A stretch of 22,499 nucleotides of DNA from Pinisolibacter sp040275425 (GTDB taxonomy: Bacteria > Pseudomonadota > Alphaproteobacteria > Rhizobiales > Ancalomicrobiaceae), in the NCBI GenBank assembly GCA_040275425.1, contig JBEOKB010000080.1, positions 1 to 22,499 on the forward strand, read 5' to 3'. Each line of letters begins with the position of its first letter. The first letter of the stretch is position 1. Positions 1 to 8,277 of this stretch are shown here, one piece after another. Made by a program: the position numbers and the translations under genes. The notes beneath the pieces were generated by a model. That model saw only the letters and a program-made list of their open reading frames with translations, ran no database searches and was not told the DNA's origin.

Positions 1-286
1 TGTCGCTGGTGTTGGACCGATTGACCGGCATCGTGGACGAAATGCGCCAGGGCGGCGCGACCGGGGCGGCGGGCGCGAGCACGACCGTCTCCTCGGGCGG
101 CGGAGGTTCGGAAAAGAGCAGGGAGGCCGACAGGACGGCGAGGGCGAGACCGAGCGCGGTCATCCCGGCGACGAGCCAGCGCGGCACCGTCTCGCCGGGG
201 ATGCGGTGGAGATCGGCCTCGCCGCCGGTACGGGATACCGGCTGCGGGGCGTCGTCCACGTCGTCGATGGAGACCACGTCGGTCAT
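1..286 (-). CDS. Hypothetical single-pass membrane protein, N-terminal part (cut by left edge)
   Basis: The minus-strand frame opens with ATG at 286 and runs without a stop to the window edge, giving 95 residues. It has an acidic cytoplasmic-looking N-terminus (MTDVVSIDDVDD), then one hydrophobic segment at about residues 37-58 (WLVAGMTALGLALAVLSASL), then a proline/alanine-rich stretch (residues 60-80). This fits a type II anchored protein with a Pro-rich periplasmic linker; the functional domain lies outside the window. The start is forced: the only upstream ATG (320) is in another frame and stops at once. The spacing to the ODP-type gene upstream is 37 bp on the same strand, so the two are probably co-transcribed after the roadblock gene. 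I do not recognise the family. Coding status rests on the open frame, the clear membrane segment and operon-like spacing. Confidence 0.6.
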   Translation of the reverse strand, partial: MTDVVSIDDVDDAPQPVSRTGGEADLHRIPGETVPRWLVAGMTALGLALAVLSASLLFSEPPPPEETVVLAPAAPVAPPWRISSTMPVNRSNTSD

Positions 287-323
287 CGGCGGTTCCGGTG
301 TCGGTCGACCGAGGCGTTCATCC

Positions 324-1085
324 TCAGGCGGTCGGGATCTTGAAGTAGGGCGTGATCAGATCGACGCCGCACTCGAGGTCGCCGGCCCAGTCGATGAAGC
401 GACGGACCATCTCCTTGCCCTGGAACATGGCGCCGTGCTGGGGGGCGATGGTCTCGATGTCGAGGTCGCGCACCATGTCGGCCCAGGCCCGCATCACGCG
501 ACGCGAGACCATGTAGCGACGGTGGAAGCCCTCCATGTAGCGAAGATGGGCGTCGAAATCGGGCACGACCATGTAGGGCATGCCGAGCGAGGCGCCGAGA
601 TCGCCGGAATAGAGGATCTTCGAGGTCGGGTCGTAGAGCTGGAAGTTGCCCTCCGAGTGGAGGAAGTGCGCCGGCAGGGCGAGGAGCGGGCGGCCGCCGA
701 GATCGAACACCTTGCCCTCGTCGGGGATCGGCTTGAGGCGGTCGACGACGAGACGGTCGAGGCCGAAGTGGGGCACGAAGCGCACCCACAGCGCCGAGAC
801 GTGGGCTTCGGCGTCGGTGGTCATCAGCCAGCCGTTGAGGGCCGCGACGATGTCGGGATCCTGATGCGACAGGAAGATGTGCTGCAGCTTGGCCTTGCCG
901 AGGGTGGAGAAGGTCTCGGCGAGGACGCGGCTGTAGATCTTGTGGCCGCCGGGGTCGAGCAGCATGGCGACGTCGCCGTGGATGACCAGATGTTGGTTGG
1001 ACTGGACCGCCAGACCACCGGTGTCGAAGTCCTCGAGCAGGACGTTGCGGTGGGTTCCGTCGTTGTACAGATCGATCGTCGGCAT
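324..1085 (-). CDS. ODP-type diiron metallo-beta-lactamase-fold protein (flavodoxin-less FprA relative)
   Basis: The 253-residue protein is a metallo-beta-lactamase-fold domain of the kind found in flavodiiron proteins, but it has no flavodoxin domain (flavodiiron proteins are about 400 residues). Likely metal ligands are visible: H74-x-D76-x-D78 (LSHQDPD), H140 or H143 in PAHFLHSEGN, D162 in YSGDLG and H217 in PQHGAMF. The HxDxD pattern with no following His matches the HxExD diiron type better than the HxHxDH zinc hydrolase type. Stand-alone domains of this type (ODP) are known as oxygen-binding diiron sensors linked to chemotaxis. Oxygen or NO sensing here is inference; a hydrolase or redox role is possible. 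A GGGAG ribosome site lies 6 nt before the ATG. The gene starts 50 bp after the roadblock gene and is followed 37 bp later by a membrane protein gene. Confidence 0.82.
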   Translation of the reverse strand: MPTIDLYNDGTHRNVLLEDFDTGGLAVQSNQHLVIHGDVAMLLDPGGHKIYSRVLAETFSTLGKAKLQHIFLSHQDPDIVAALNGWLMTTDAEAHVSALWVRFVPHFGLDRLVVDRLKPIPDEGKVFDLGGRPLLALPAHFLHSEGNFQLYDPTSKILYSGDLGASLGMPYMVVPDFDAHLRYMEGFHRRYMVSRRVMRAWADMVRDLDIETIAPQHGAMFQGKEMVRRFIDWAGDLECGVDLITPYFKIPTA

Positions 1086-1135
1086 GTGTCACTCCCGGCA
1101 GGACTGGCGGCGGCGGCCTCGGGGCCGCGCCGTCG

Positions 1136-1873
1136 TCAGAGAACCTTCTTGAGGCCTCGGATCGCTTCGTGCATGTCGAAGAAGATCAGGCCGAGCTTGG
1201 CGCTCTCGTTGGCCAGAGCCAGGAGCAGGGCGCCGCGACCGGCGTTGATCATCACCGCATAGCCGTGCTCGCCGCGGATGATCACTTCCTTGACCTCGCC
1301 GCGGGCCAGTTCGACGGCGGCGCGGGTGCCGAGGTTGAGCAGGGTCGCGGTCATGCCGGCGACGCGGTTCTCCTCGAGGTCGGGGGTGAGCGCCGAAGCG
1401 ATCATCAGGCCGTCCTCGGAAATCAGGGCGCTCGCCTCGACGCCGGGGCTGTCGCTCTGGAGCTTTCGCAGGATCTTGTTCAGTTCGTCCAATCTCGACA
1501 TCGGGCGCTCCTCCTCGAGCGGTGGGGACTCGGTGACTTCCGTGACTTCGGGGGTCGGCTCCGGTCGCGCCGGGGCGGGCTGGGGCCGATCGTCGTTGGA
1601 TGCCTTTTCGGGCAGGTCGCCGAAGACGGCGACGAGCGGCGCGAGTTCCTCGCGCCCCTGATTGCGGCGGACGTCGGCCTCGACACGCGCGACCGCCTCG
1701 TCGAACTCCCAGCTCTCCGTCGTGATGACGGACTGGGGCACGGGAGGACGAGTGTTGCGCAGGGCGTTGATCAGCGCCGAGCGCGCGGAGCGATAGATCG
1801 CTTCGCGCGCCGGGAAGGAGGCCTTCTGACGTTCCGCGACCGCGCGCGAAAGTCTCTGATAGTAGTCCGTCAT
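1136..1873 (-). CDS. Two-part protein with C-terminal roadblock/LC7 domain
   Basis: This 245-residue protein has two parts joined by a Pro/Glu-rich linker. The N-terminal ~50 residues (MTDYYQRLSRAVAERQ... REAIYRSARSALINALR) look like a helical segment that heads several uncharacterised alphaproteobacterial proteins. The linker holds PAPARPEPTPEVTEV. The last ~120 residues (from MSRLDELNKILRKL) form a roadblock/LC7 fold: a glycine-rich beta core (ALISEDGLMIAS), GTRAAVELARGEVKEVIIRGE and a closing LGLIFFDMHEAIRGLKKVL helix. Roadblock proteins dimerise and often act as partners of small GTPases or as signalling scaffolds; no GTPase gene is in the window. The frame extends upstream to a TTG at 1951, but the ATG at 1873 matches the usual start of the N-terminal family. 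It is first gene of the cluster with the ODP-type gene. Confidence 0.8.
   Translation of the reverse strand: MTDYYQRLSRAVAERQKASFPAREAIYRSARSALINALRNTRPPVPQSVITTESWEFDEAVARVEADVRRNQGREELAPLVAVFGDLPEKASNDDRPQPAPARPEPTPEVTEVTESPPLEEERPMSRLDELNKILRKLQSDSPGVEASALISEDGLMIASALTPDLEENRVAGMTATLLNLGTRAAVELARGEVKEVIIRGEHGYAVMINAGRGALLLALANESAKLGLIFFDMHEAIRGLKKVL
1499..1515 (-). promoter_or_regulatory. Candidate internal ribosome site and ATG giving a stand-alone roadblock protein
   Basis: Inside the roadblock gene, an AGGAGG (minus strand, 1515-1510) lies 8 nt upstream of an in-frame ATG at 1501. Starting there would yield a 121-residue protein that is exactly the roadblock/LC7 domain, the usual size of stand-alone members. 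The motif also encodes the Glu-Glu-Glu before the domain, so it could be a by-product of acidic linker coding. Confidence 0.35.
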
Positions 1874-1950
1874 GCCGCCATCCGCCGACGAAACCGAGGT
1901 TCGTCCGTGTTGTTGAGCGCGGATGCTCTCTCCGAGGTCGTGTAGATTCA

Positions 1951-1970
1951 ATGTTCAACATCGAATTCGA
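1951..1970. repeat. Two adjacent short palindromes upstream of the roadblock gene
   Basis: ATGTTcAACAT (1951-1961) is a perfect 5+1+5 inverted repeat and abuts TCGAATTCGA (1961-1970), a perfect 10-bp palindrome. They lie between the candidate promoter (1995-2023) and the start codon at 1873, in a strikingly AT-rich patch for this genome. They could be operator sites; nothing identifies the protein that would bind. Confidence 0.3.
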
Positions 1971-1994
1971 ATGATGAGGATGAAATTTACCTTA

Positions 1995-2023
1995 ATTCTA
2001 CGAGTAATTACGGATGATTTGAC
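1995..2023 (-). promoter_or_regulatory. Weak candidate promoter for the roadblock-ODP cluster
   Basis: On the minus strand GTCAAA (2023-2018), 17 bp and TAGAAT (2000-1995) lie in the most AT-rich stretch of the window. The -10 is good (5 of 6 to TATAAT), the -35 is poor. A transcript would start near 1988 and carry about 115 nt of leader. Confidence 0.25.
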
Positions 2024-2065
2024 GCCAATTCGAGCGACGTGCGCAATTTCAGCGTGCAAACGAAA

Positions 2066-2096
2066 GCGCGCGCCATCCGGTGAGGACGGCGCGCGC
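2066..2096 (-). terminator. Rho-independent terminator after gyrB
   Basis: A perfect 9-bp GC stem pairs GCGCGCGCC (2066-2074) with GGCGCGCGC (2088-2096) around a 13-nt loop. Read on the minus strand the stem is followed by TTTCGTTTG, a short U-rich tail. It lies about 50 bp beyond the gyrB stop, so it probably separates gyrB from the roadblock cluster. Confidence 0.65.
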
Positions 2097-2144
2097 GAGG
2101 CAAGTCTCGAACCGGTTCCGCCCGAGGGGCGGTCGGGCGGGCGA

Positions 2145-4583
<2,439 letters not shown>

Positions 4584-4621
4584 GGGTTCGGGGTCACTTT
4601 CCGTCGACTTCGCGTGACCCT

Positions 4622-4650
4622 TCCATACAGGGGCGCGCGCGGGCGTGCAA
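4622..4650 (-). promoter_or_regulatory. Candidate gyrB promoter
   Basis: Minus strand TTGCAC (4650-4645), 17 bp and TATGGA (4627-4622) give a sigma-70-type promoter. Transcription would start near 4615, about 32 nt before the gyrB ATG at 4583, which excludes the longer 4688 start. Confidence 0.5.
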
Positions 4651-4700
4651 AGGTTGCGGGAGCCGGGCGAAAAGTCGTTTCCGAACAACGTGTTGCATTG

Positions 4701-4709
4701 TGTGAAAAA
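4701..4709 (-). other. DnaA-box-like 9-mer upstream of gyrB
   Basis: Minus strand TTTTTCACA differs at one position from the DnaA box consensus TTATNCACA. It is about 50 bp upstream of the gyrB -35 box. Only a single copy was seen, so it is not evidence for an origin, and chance is a real possibility. Confidence 0.15.
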
Positions 4710-4789
4710 GCACGCGCGCGAGGGGGCGCGGGCGATTCGCGGAAATTTCGGGAGCGGGCGCGGCGAGGAGGAGACGCGGGTCGGGCTTC

Positions 4790-4817
4790 GGCGGAATACG
4801 GCTTCGCCTATTCCGCC
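4790..4817. repeat. REP-like palindrome between the LysE-family gene and gyrB
   Basis: GGCGGAATA (4790-4798) pairs perfectly with TATTCCGCC (4809-4817); inside, GGC-ttc-GCC adds three more pairs with one bulged C. The right arm is followed by CTAC. This layout resembles extragenic palindromes dispersed in many proteobacterial genomes. Only this copy was found in the window. It sits in the 310-bp gap 4584-4893, which otherwise holds the gyrB promoter and no gene that I can see. Confidence 0.6.
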
Positions 4818-4893
4818 CTACCGCGTCAGCGCGCGGCCACCGCGACCGCCGCCGGTCTCGAGGCGATGGCGCGGCGGTACGGCTTCCCGCCTC

Positions 4894-5511
4894 TCACCGC
4901 GCCGCCACGGCCACCGCCGCGCCGGCCATCATCGCTCCGGCGGTGCGGTCGAGCATGCGGCGGGCGTGGGCGTCGCGAAAGAAGTCGCGGGCGCGGGCGG
5001 CGAGCGCGGCGTAGGCGGCGCCGACGATCAGGAGGTCGAGGAAGACGATCACCGACATCTCGACGAAGCCGAGCGGGGTGAGGGCGCCGAGATCGACCAC
5101 GGTGGGCAGTAGTGCCATGTAGAAGACGATGGTCTTGGGATTGCCGAGGGTCAGAGTGAGGCCGGCGAGGGCGACCCGGAGCGCGGAGTGCTCGGGCGCG
5201 CGCTGGGCGACGACGGCGTCGCCGTGGAGCGGCGTGTGCCACAGCTGCCACGCCAGCCACAGCAGATAGGCGGCGCCGGCGAACTTCATCACGGTGAAGA
5301 CGGTGGCGAAGGTCTTGGCGATCGCGGCGAGGCCGAGCGCGGCGCAGGTCAGGAACACCATGTCGCCGGCGATCAGGCCGAGGATCATCGGCATGGTGCC
5401 CCAGAAGCCGACGGCGAGCGCGCGGGCGACGAGCGCGGTCATGCCGGGGCCGGGAATGACCGCGGCGATGGTCAGCGCGACGGTGAAGGCAATCAGGGTG
5501 GTGGGGTCCAT
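4894..5511 (-). CDS. LysE/RhtB-family amino-acid exporter
   Basis: The 205-residue inner-membrane protein has the usual size and hydrophobic profile (about six membrane segments) of the LysE/RhtB family, which exports amino acids or related small metabolites by proton exchange. The family's N-terminal motif PGPGMTALVARALAVGFWG (about residues 20-38) and the central GNPKTIVFYMALLP loop (about residues 122-136) are both intact. The substrate cannot be told from sequence. It lies between recF (105 bp upstream) and gyrB (310 bp downstream) on the same strand, an unexpected position for an exporter; nothing links it functionally to replication. The ATG at 5511 fits the family N-terminus, but no good ribosome site precedes it. 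Confidence 0.9.
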   Translation of the reverse strand: MDPTTLIAFTVALTIAAVIPGPGMTALVARALAVGFWGTMPMILGLIAGDMVFLTCAALGLAAIAKTFATVFTVMKFAGAAYLLWLAWQLWHTPLHGDAVVAQRAPEHSALRVALAGLTLTLGNPKTIVFYMALLPTVVDLGALTPLGFVEMSVIVFLDLLIVGAAYAALAARARDFFRDAHARRMLDRTAGAMMAGAAVAVAAR

Positions 5512-5616
5512 GGGGGCGCTCGCGACGGTGGGGCGGTGATGGTGCGCGCTCGACGCGCGGCGCGCAAGATCTTCGGAGGTCGAGCGAGGTTCCTTCGCGG
5601 GGGCGCGTCGCGGCCC

Positions 5617-6819
5617 TCAGGCCCTCGACATCCGTCCCCCGTTCACCTCGAACACCTCGGCGCGTTCGCCCAGCGCGGCGAAGGCGCCGGCGTCGGTGCC
5701 GGTCATCCAGCACTGCGAGCCCAGCGCCTCGACCACGTCGAACAGCTCGCCGCGACGGCGCGGGTCGAGGTGGGCGGCGACCTCGTCGAGGAGGAGGAGC
5801 GGTGCGCGGCCGGTGACCTCGCCGACGAGGCGAGCGTGGGCGAGCACCAGGCCGAGCAGGAGGGCCTTCTGCTCGCCGGTCGAGGACAGGGCGGCGGGCA
5901 TGGTCTTGGGGCCGTGGTGGACGGCGAGATCGGCGCGGTGGGGGCCGTCGAGGGTGCGGCCGGCGGCCTTGTCGCGGCGGCGACCGTCGGCGAGGCGGGC
6001 GCGATAGGCGTCCTCGGCGATCGCCGAGGGGCCGCCGCCGGCGACGAGCGCCTCGATCTCGCCCTCGAGGGCCAGTTCGGCGTGGGGGAAGGGGGCGTCG
6101 GCGCGGGTGGCGGCGATCAGGCGCTCCAGGCAGGAGACGGTCTCGACGCGAGCGGCGGCGACGGCGACGCCGAGCTCGGCCATCTGCGCCTCGATCGCGG
6201 CGAGCCAGTCGAGGTCGAGGCGGTCGTCCTCGAGCAGGCGATTGCGGCCGCGCATGGCCTTCTCGAAGGCGCTCACGCGGGCGCCGTGGCCGGGATCGAC
6301 GGCGAGCACGAGGCGATCGAGGAAGCGGCGGCGCTCGGCGGCCGGGCCGGTGAACAGGCCGTCCATCGCCGGGGTCAGCCACAGCACGCGGACGAAATCG
6401 AGCAGGTCGTCGGCGGAGCGGGCGGGCTCGCCGTCGACGCGGACGCGGCGGGTGCGGGTCTCCTCGGCGCCGACGTCGTCGGAGCCGGTGCCGAGGCGGA
6501 CCTCGCCGTCGGGGCCGTCGAGGCGGGCGAACACGCTCCAGGCGCCCTCGCCGCCCTGGCGCGACATCTCGTCGAGGCGGGCGCGGCGCAGGCCGCGGCC
6601 GGGCGAGAGCAGGGAGAGCGCCTCGAGCACGTTGGTCTTGCCGGCGCCGTTCTCGCCGGCGAGCACGACATGGCGGCCGTCGGAGGCGAGCGACAGGGCC
6701 GGGTAGTTGCGGAAGTCGACGAGGCGCAGATCGCGCACCGCGACGCGAGCAACTTCGGCGCGCGACGACGCGGCGGCGATCTCGGCGGGCGGGGCGAGCG
6801 CGGCGGCGGGGGTGGTCAA
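5617..6819 (-). CDS. recF: DNA replication and repair protein RecF
   Basis: RecF is an SMC-like ATPase that binds gapped DNA with RecO and RecR and promotes RecA loading. The 400-residue protein has Walker A GENGAGKT (K61), the ABC signature LSSTGEQKALLLGL and Walker B PLLLLDEVAAHLD near the C-terminus, with the typical DFRNY motif just before Walker A. The start shown is TTG at 6819, which overlaps the TGA stop of the DUF1192 gene (TTGA), so translational coupling is likely. It makes the N-terminus about 20 residues longer than in many RecF proteins; an internal GTG giving MRDLRLVDFRNY would be the short alternative. dnaA and dnaN are not upstream here, unlike the classical origin order. Confidence 0.94.
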   Translation of the reverse strand: MTTPAAALAPPAEIAAASSRAEVARVAVRDLRLVDFRNYPALSLASDGRHVVLAGENGAGKTNVLEALSLLSPGRGLRRARLDEMSRQGGEGAWSVFARLDGPDGEVRLGTGSDDVGAEETRTRRVRVDGEPARSADDLLDFVRVLWLTPAMDGLFTGPAAERRRFLDRLVLAVDPGHGARVSAFEKAMRGRNRLLEDDRLDLDWLAAIEAQMAELGVAVAAARVETVSCLERLIAATRADAPFPHAELALEGEIEALVAGGGPSAIAEDAYRARLADGRRRDKAAGRTLDGPHRADLAVHHGPKTMPAALSSTGEQKALLLGLVLAHARLVGEVTGRAPLLLLDEVAAHLDPRRRGELFDVVEALGSQCWMTGTDAGAFAALGERAEVFEVNGGRMSRA

Positions 6820-7007
6820 AGCCTGAACACCGCGTCGGCGGCGGAACGCGAGGCGCGGCGCTTGCCGACCTCCTCCTCCAGGCGTCCGATCTCGGCGCGC
6901 AGGAGGGCGATGCGCTCCTCGAGTTCGCCGACCGAGACGAGGGAGACGTCCTGGCCGATCTCGTGGGCGAGCTTCTTCTTCGGGCGGTCGTCTTCGATGA
7001 AGGCCAT
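6816..7007 (-). CDS. DUF1192 family small protein
   Basis: This 63-residue protein matches the short alphaproteobacterial DUF1192 family: an acidic/basic head (MAFIEDDRPKKKL), the conserved HEIGQDVSLVSVGELEERI block, then a coiled-coil-like stretch (LLRAEIGRLEEEVGKR) and an ending in SAADAVFRL. The function is unknown. The ATG at 7007 begins the conserved part; the longer open frame upstream is antisense to the neighbouring plus-strand gene and is not coding. Its stop overlaps the recF TTG start, so it heads the recF transcript. Confidence 0.85.
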   Translation of the reverse strand: MAFIEDDRPKKKLAHEIGQDVSLVSVGELEERIALLRAEIGRLEEEVGKRRASRSAADAVFRL

Positions 7008-7034
7008 GGTGGTCGTCCGAGAGGGGCGTCGCGG

Positions 7035-7063
7035 GTCGTCGCGGCGCGGCGACTCAGTATAGA
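7035..7063 (+). promoter_or_regulatory. Possible promoter for the RibD-C-like gene
   Basis: Plus-strand TATAGA (7058-7063) is a good -10 box about 47 nt before the ATG at 7110, but the matching -35 position (GTCGTC, 7035-7040) is poor. It overlaps the -10 box of the divergent promoter. Confidence 0.3.
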
Positions 7064-7084
7064 TCTCGACGGGTCGGGCGCGAA
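7056..7084 (-). promoter_or_regulatory. Candidate DUF1192-recF promoter
   Basis: Minus strand TTCGCG (7084-7079), 17 bp and TATACT (7061-7056, 5 of 6 to TATAAT). A transcript would start near 7049, about 42 nt before the ATG at 7007. The -10 shares four bases with the plus-strand TATAGA, so the two divergent promoters probably exclude each other. Confidence 0.45.
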
Positions 7085-7109
7085 CCCCCGACGCGCGAGG
7101 AGTTCCGAC

Positions 7110-7634
7110 ATGGTCGAGGTCGTCGTCCACATCGCCCATTCGATCGACGGGCTGATCGCCGACCGCGACGGCTCGGTCGACTGGCTCAAGCCCTACGAGA
7201 CCGAGGACTACGGCTACGAGGCGTTCTACGGGCGGGTCGACGCGATGGTGATGGGCGCGACCACCTATCGCGAATGCCGCCGCTTCGCCGACTGGCCCTA
7301 TCGCGGCAAGGCGGTGATGGTGATGACCAAGGGCGGGCGGATCGACGACGACGGGCTGGCGGTGTTCGACGATCGCACGGCGGTGGAGATCGCGGTCGAT
7401 CTGGAGCGGGCCGGGCTCGGGCGCATCTGGGTGGTGGGCGGGGGTGGGCCGATCCGCGCCTTCCTCGACGCCGGGCTGGTGCGGCGGATGCATCTCTTCC
7501 AGATCCCGGTGATCCTCGGGGGCGGCACGCCGCTGTGGGTGCCGGGCCGGAAGGCGTGGCGCGGGCGGCCGTTGCGCTCGGTCGCCTACGCCAACGGGGT
7601 GGTCGAGACCGTCCACGCGATCGAGGCGCCCTGA
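7110..7634 (+). CDS. RibD C-terminal / dihydrofolate-reductase-like protein
   Basis: The 174-residue protein belongs to the RibD C-terminal family, NADPH-dependent reductases related to dihydrofolate reductase. Recognisable parts are the start MVEVVVHIAHSIDGLIAD, the central VMGATTYRECRRFADWPY, the glycine-rich cofactor loop RIWVVGGGGPIRAFLDAGLV and the following IPVILGGGTPLW. Stand-alone members of this family are common and mostly uncharacterised, so the substrate is unknown. A strong GAGGAG ribosome site (7097-7102) lies 7 nt before the ATG; the upstream extension of the frame is not coding. It is transcribed divergently from the DUF1192-recF unit. Confidence 0.88.
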   Translation: MVEVVVHIAHSIDGLIADRDGSVDWLKPYETEDYGYEAFYGRVDAMVMGATTYRECRRFADWPYRGKAVMVMTKGGRIDDDGLAVFDDRTAVEIAVDLERAGLGRIWVVGGGGPIRAFLDAGLVRRMHLFQIPVILGGGTPLWVPGRKAWRGRPLRSVAYANGVVETVHAIEAP

Positions 7635-7719
7635 ACTCTCGCGAGGGGACCTTCGAATCATTCGGTCGGGCGAGGCGGTCGAACCTCTTCGTTCTCCAAT
7701 TACGCAGAGATCTCAGGTG

Positions 7720-7748
7720 GTGACGGACGCGGCCGGAGCGGCTAGCCT
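7720..7748 (+). promoter_or_regulatory. Candidate promoter of the cupin-oxidoreductase pair
   Basis: GTGACG (7720-7725), 17 bp and TAGCCT (7743-7748), in a 147-bp gap that shows no gene. Transcription would start near 7755, about 27 nt before the cupin ATG. Confidence 0.4.
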
Positions 7749-7781
7749 CACCATCCCACCGCTCGAACGGAGGTTCCCGTC

Positions 7782-8258
7782 ATGGCCGCGCCGAAGTCGC
7801 CCGCGTTCGATCCCTTCGACGTCGCGGAGAGCAATGCGACCGGATATCCCGAGCCGTTCGCCTCGATGGTCAGGCGGCGGTGGAACCGGCGGCTCGGGGC
7901 GCACGCGGGGCTCACCAATTTCGGCGTCGTGCTGACGCGGATCGAGCCGGGCGGACGGTCGTCGTGCCGGCATACTCACCTCAGGCAGGACGAGTTCGTC
8001 TGGGTGCTGGAGGGCGAGGTGGTGATGGTGACCGACGCGGGTCGGCAGGTGCTCGAGGCCGGGACCTGCGCCGGGTTTCCTGCGGGGGGCGGCGACGCCC
8101 ATCATTTTCTCAACGAGGGCGACGGCGACGTGCTGCTGCTGGTGATCGGCGATCGGACGCCGGGGGAGGTCGCGACCTACCCGGACGACGATCTGGCCGG
8201 ACGCATGCGCGAGGACGGCGGCTACGTCTTCACCCACAAGGACGGCACGCCCTACTGA
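7782..8258 (+). CDS. Cupin-domain protein
   Basis: The 158-residue protein is a single-domain cupin. Motif 1 is complete (H64, H66, E71 and G78 in the stretch from SCRHTHLRQDEF to LEGE), and motif 2 is seen as FPAGGGDAHHFLN with a candidate metal ligand at H107 or H108. These residues would bind one divalent metal in the beta-barrel. Cupins of this size include isomerases, dioxygenases and sugar-binding proteins, and nothing here decides among them. A CGGAGG ribosome site lies 8 nt before the ATG. The quinone oxidoreductase gene starts 19 bp after the stop, so the two are probably co-transcribed. Confidence 0.87.
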   Translation: MAAPKSPAFDPFDVAESNATGYPEPFASMVRRRWNRRLGAHAGLTNFGVVLTRIEPGGRSSCRHTHLRQDEFVWVLEGEVVMVTDAGRQVLEAGTCAGFPAGGGDAHHFLNEGDGDVLLLVIGDRTPGEVATYPDDDLAGRMREDGGYVFTHKDGTPY

Positions 8259-8277
8259 GGGCCGACGGAGATCCGCG

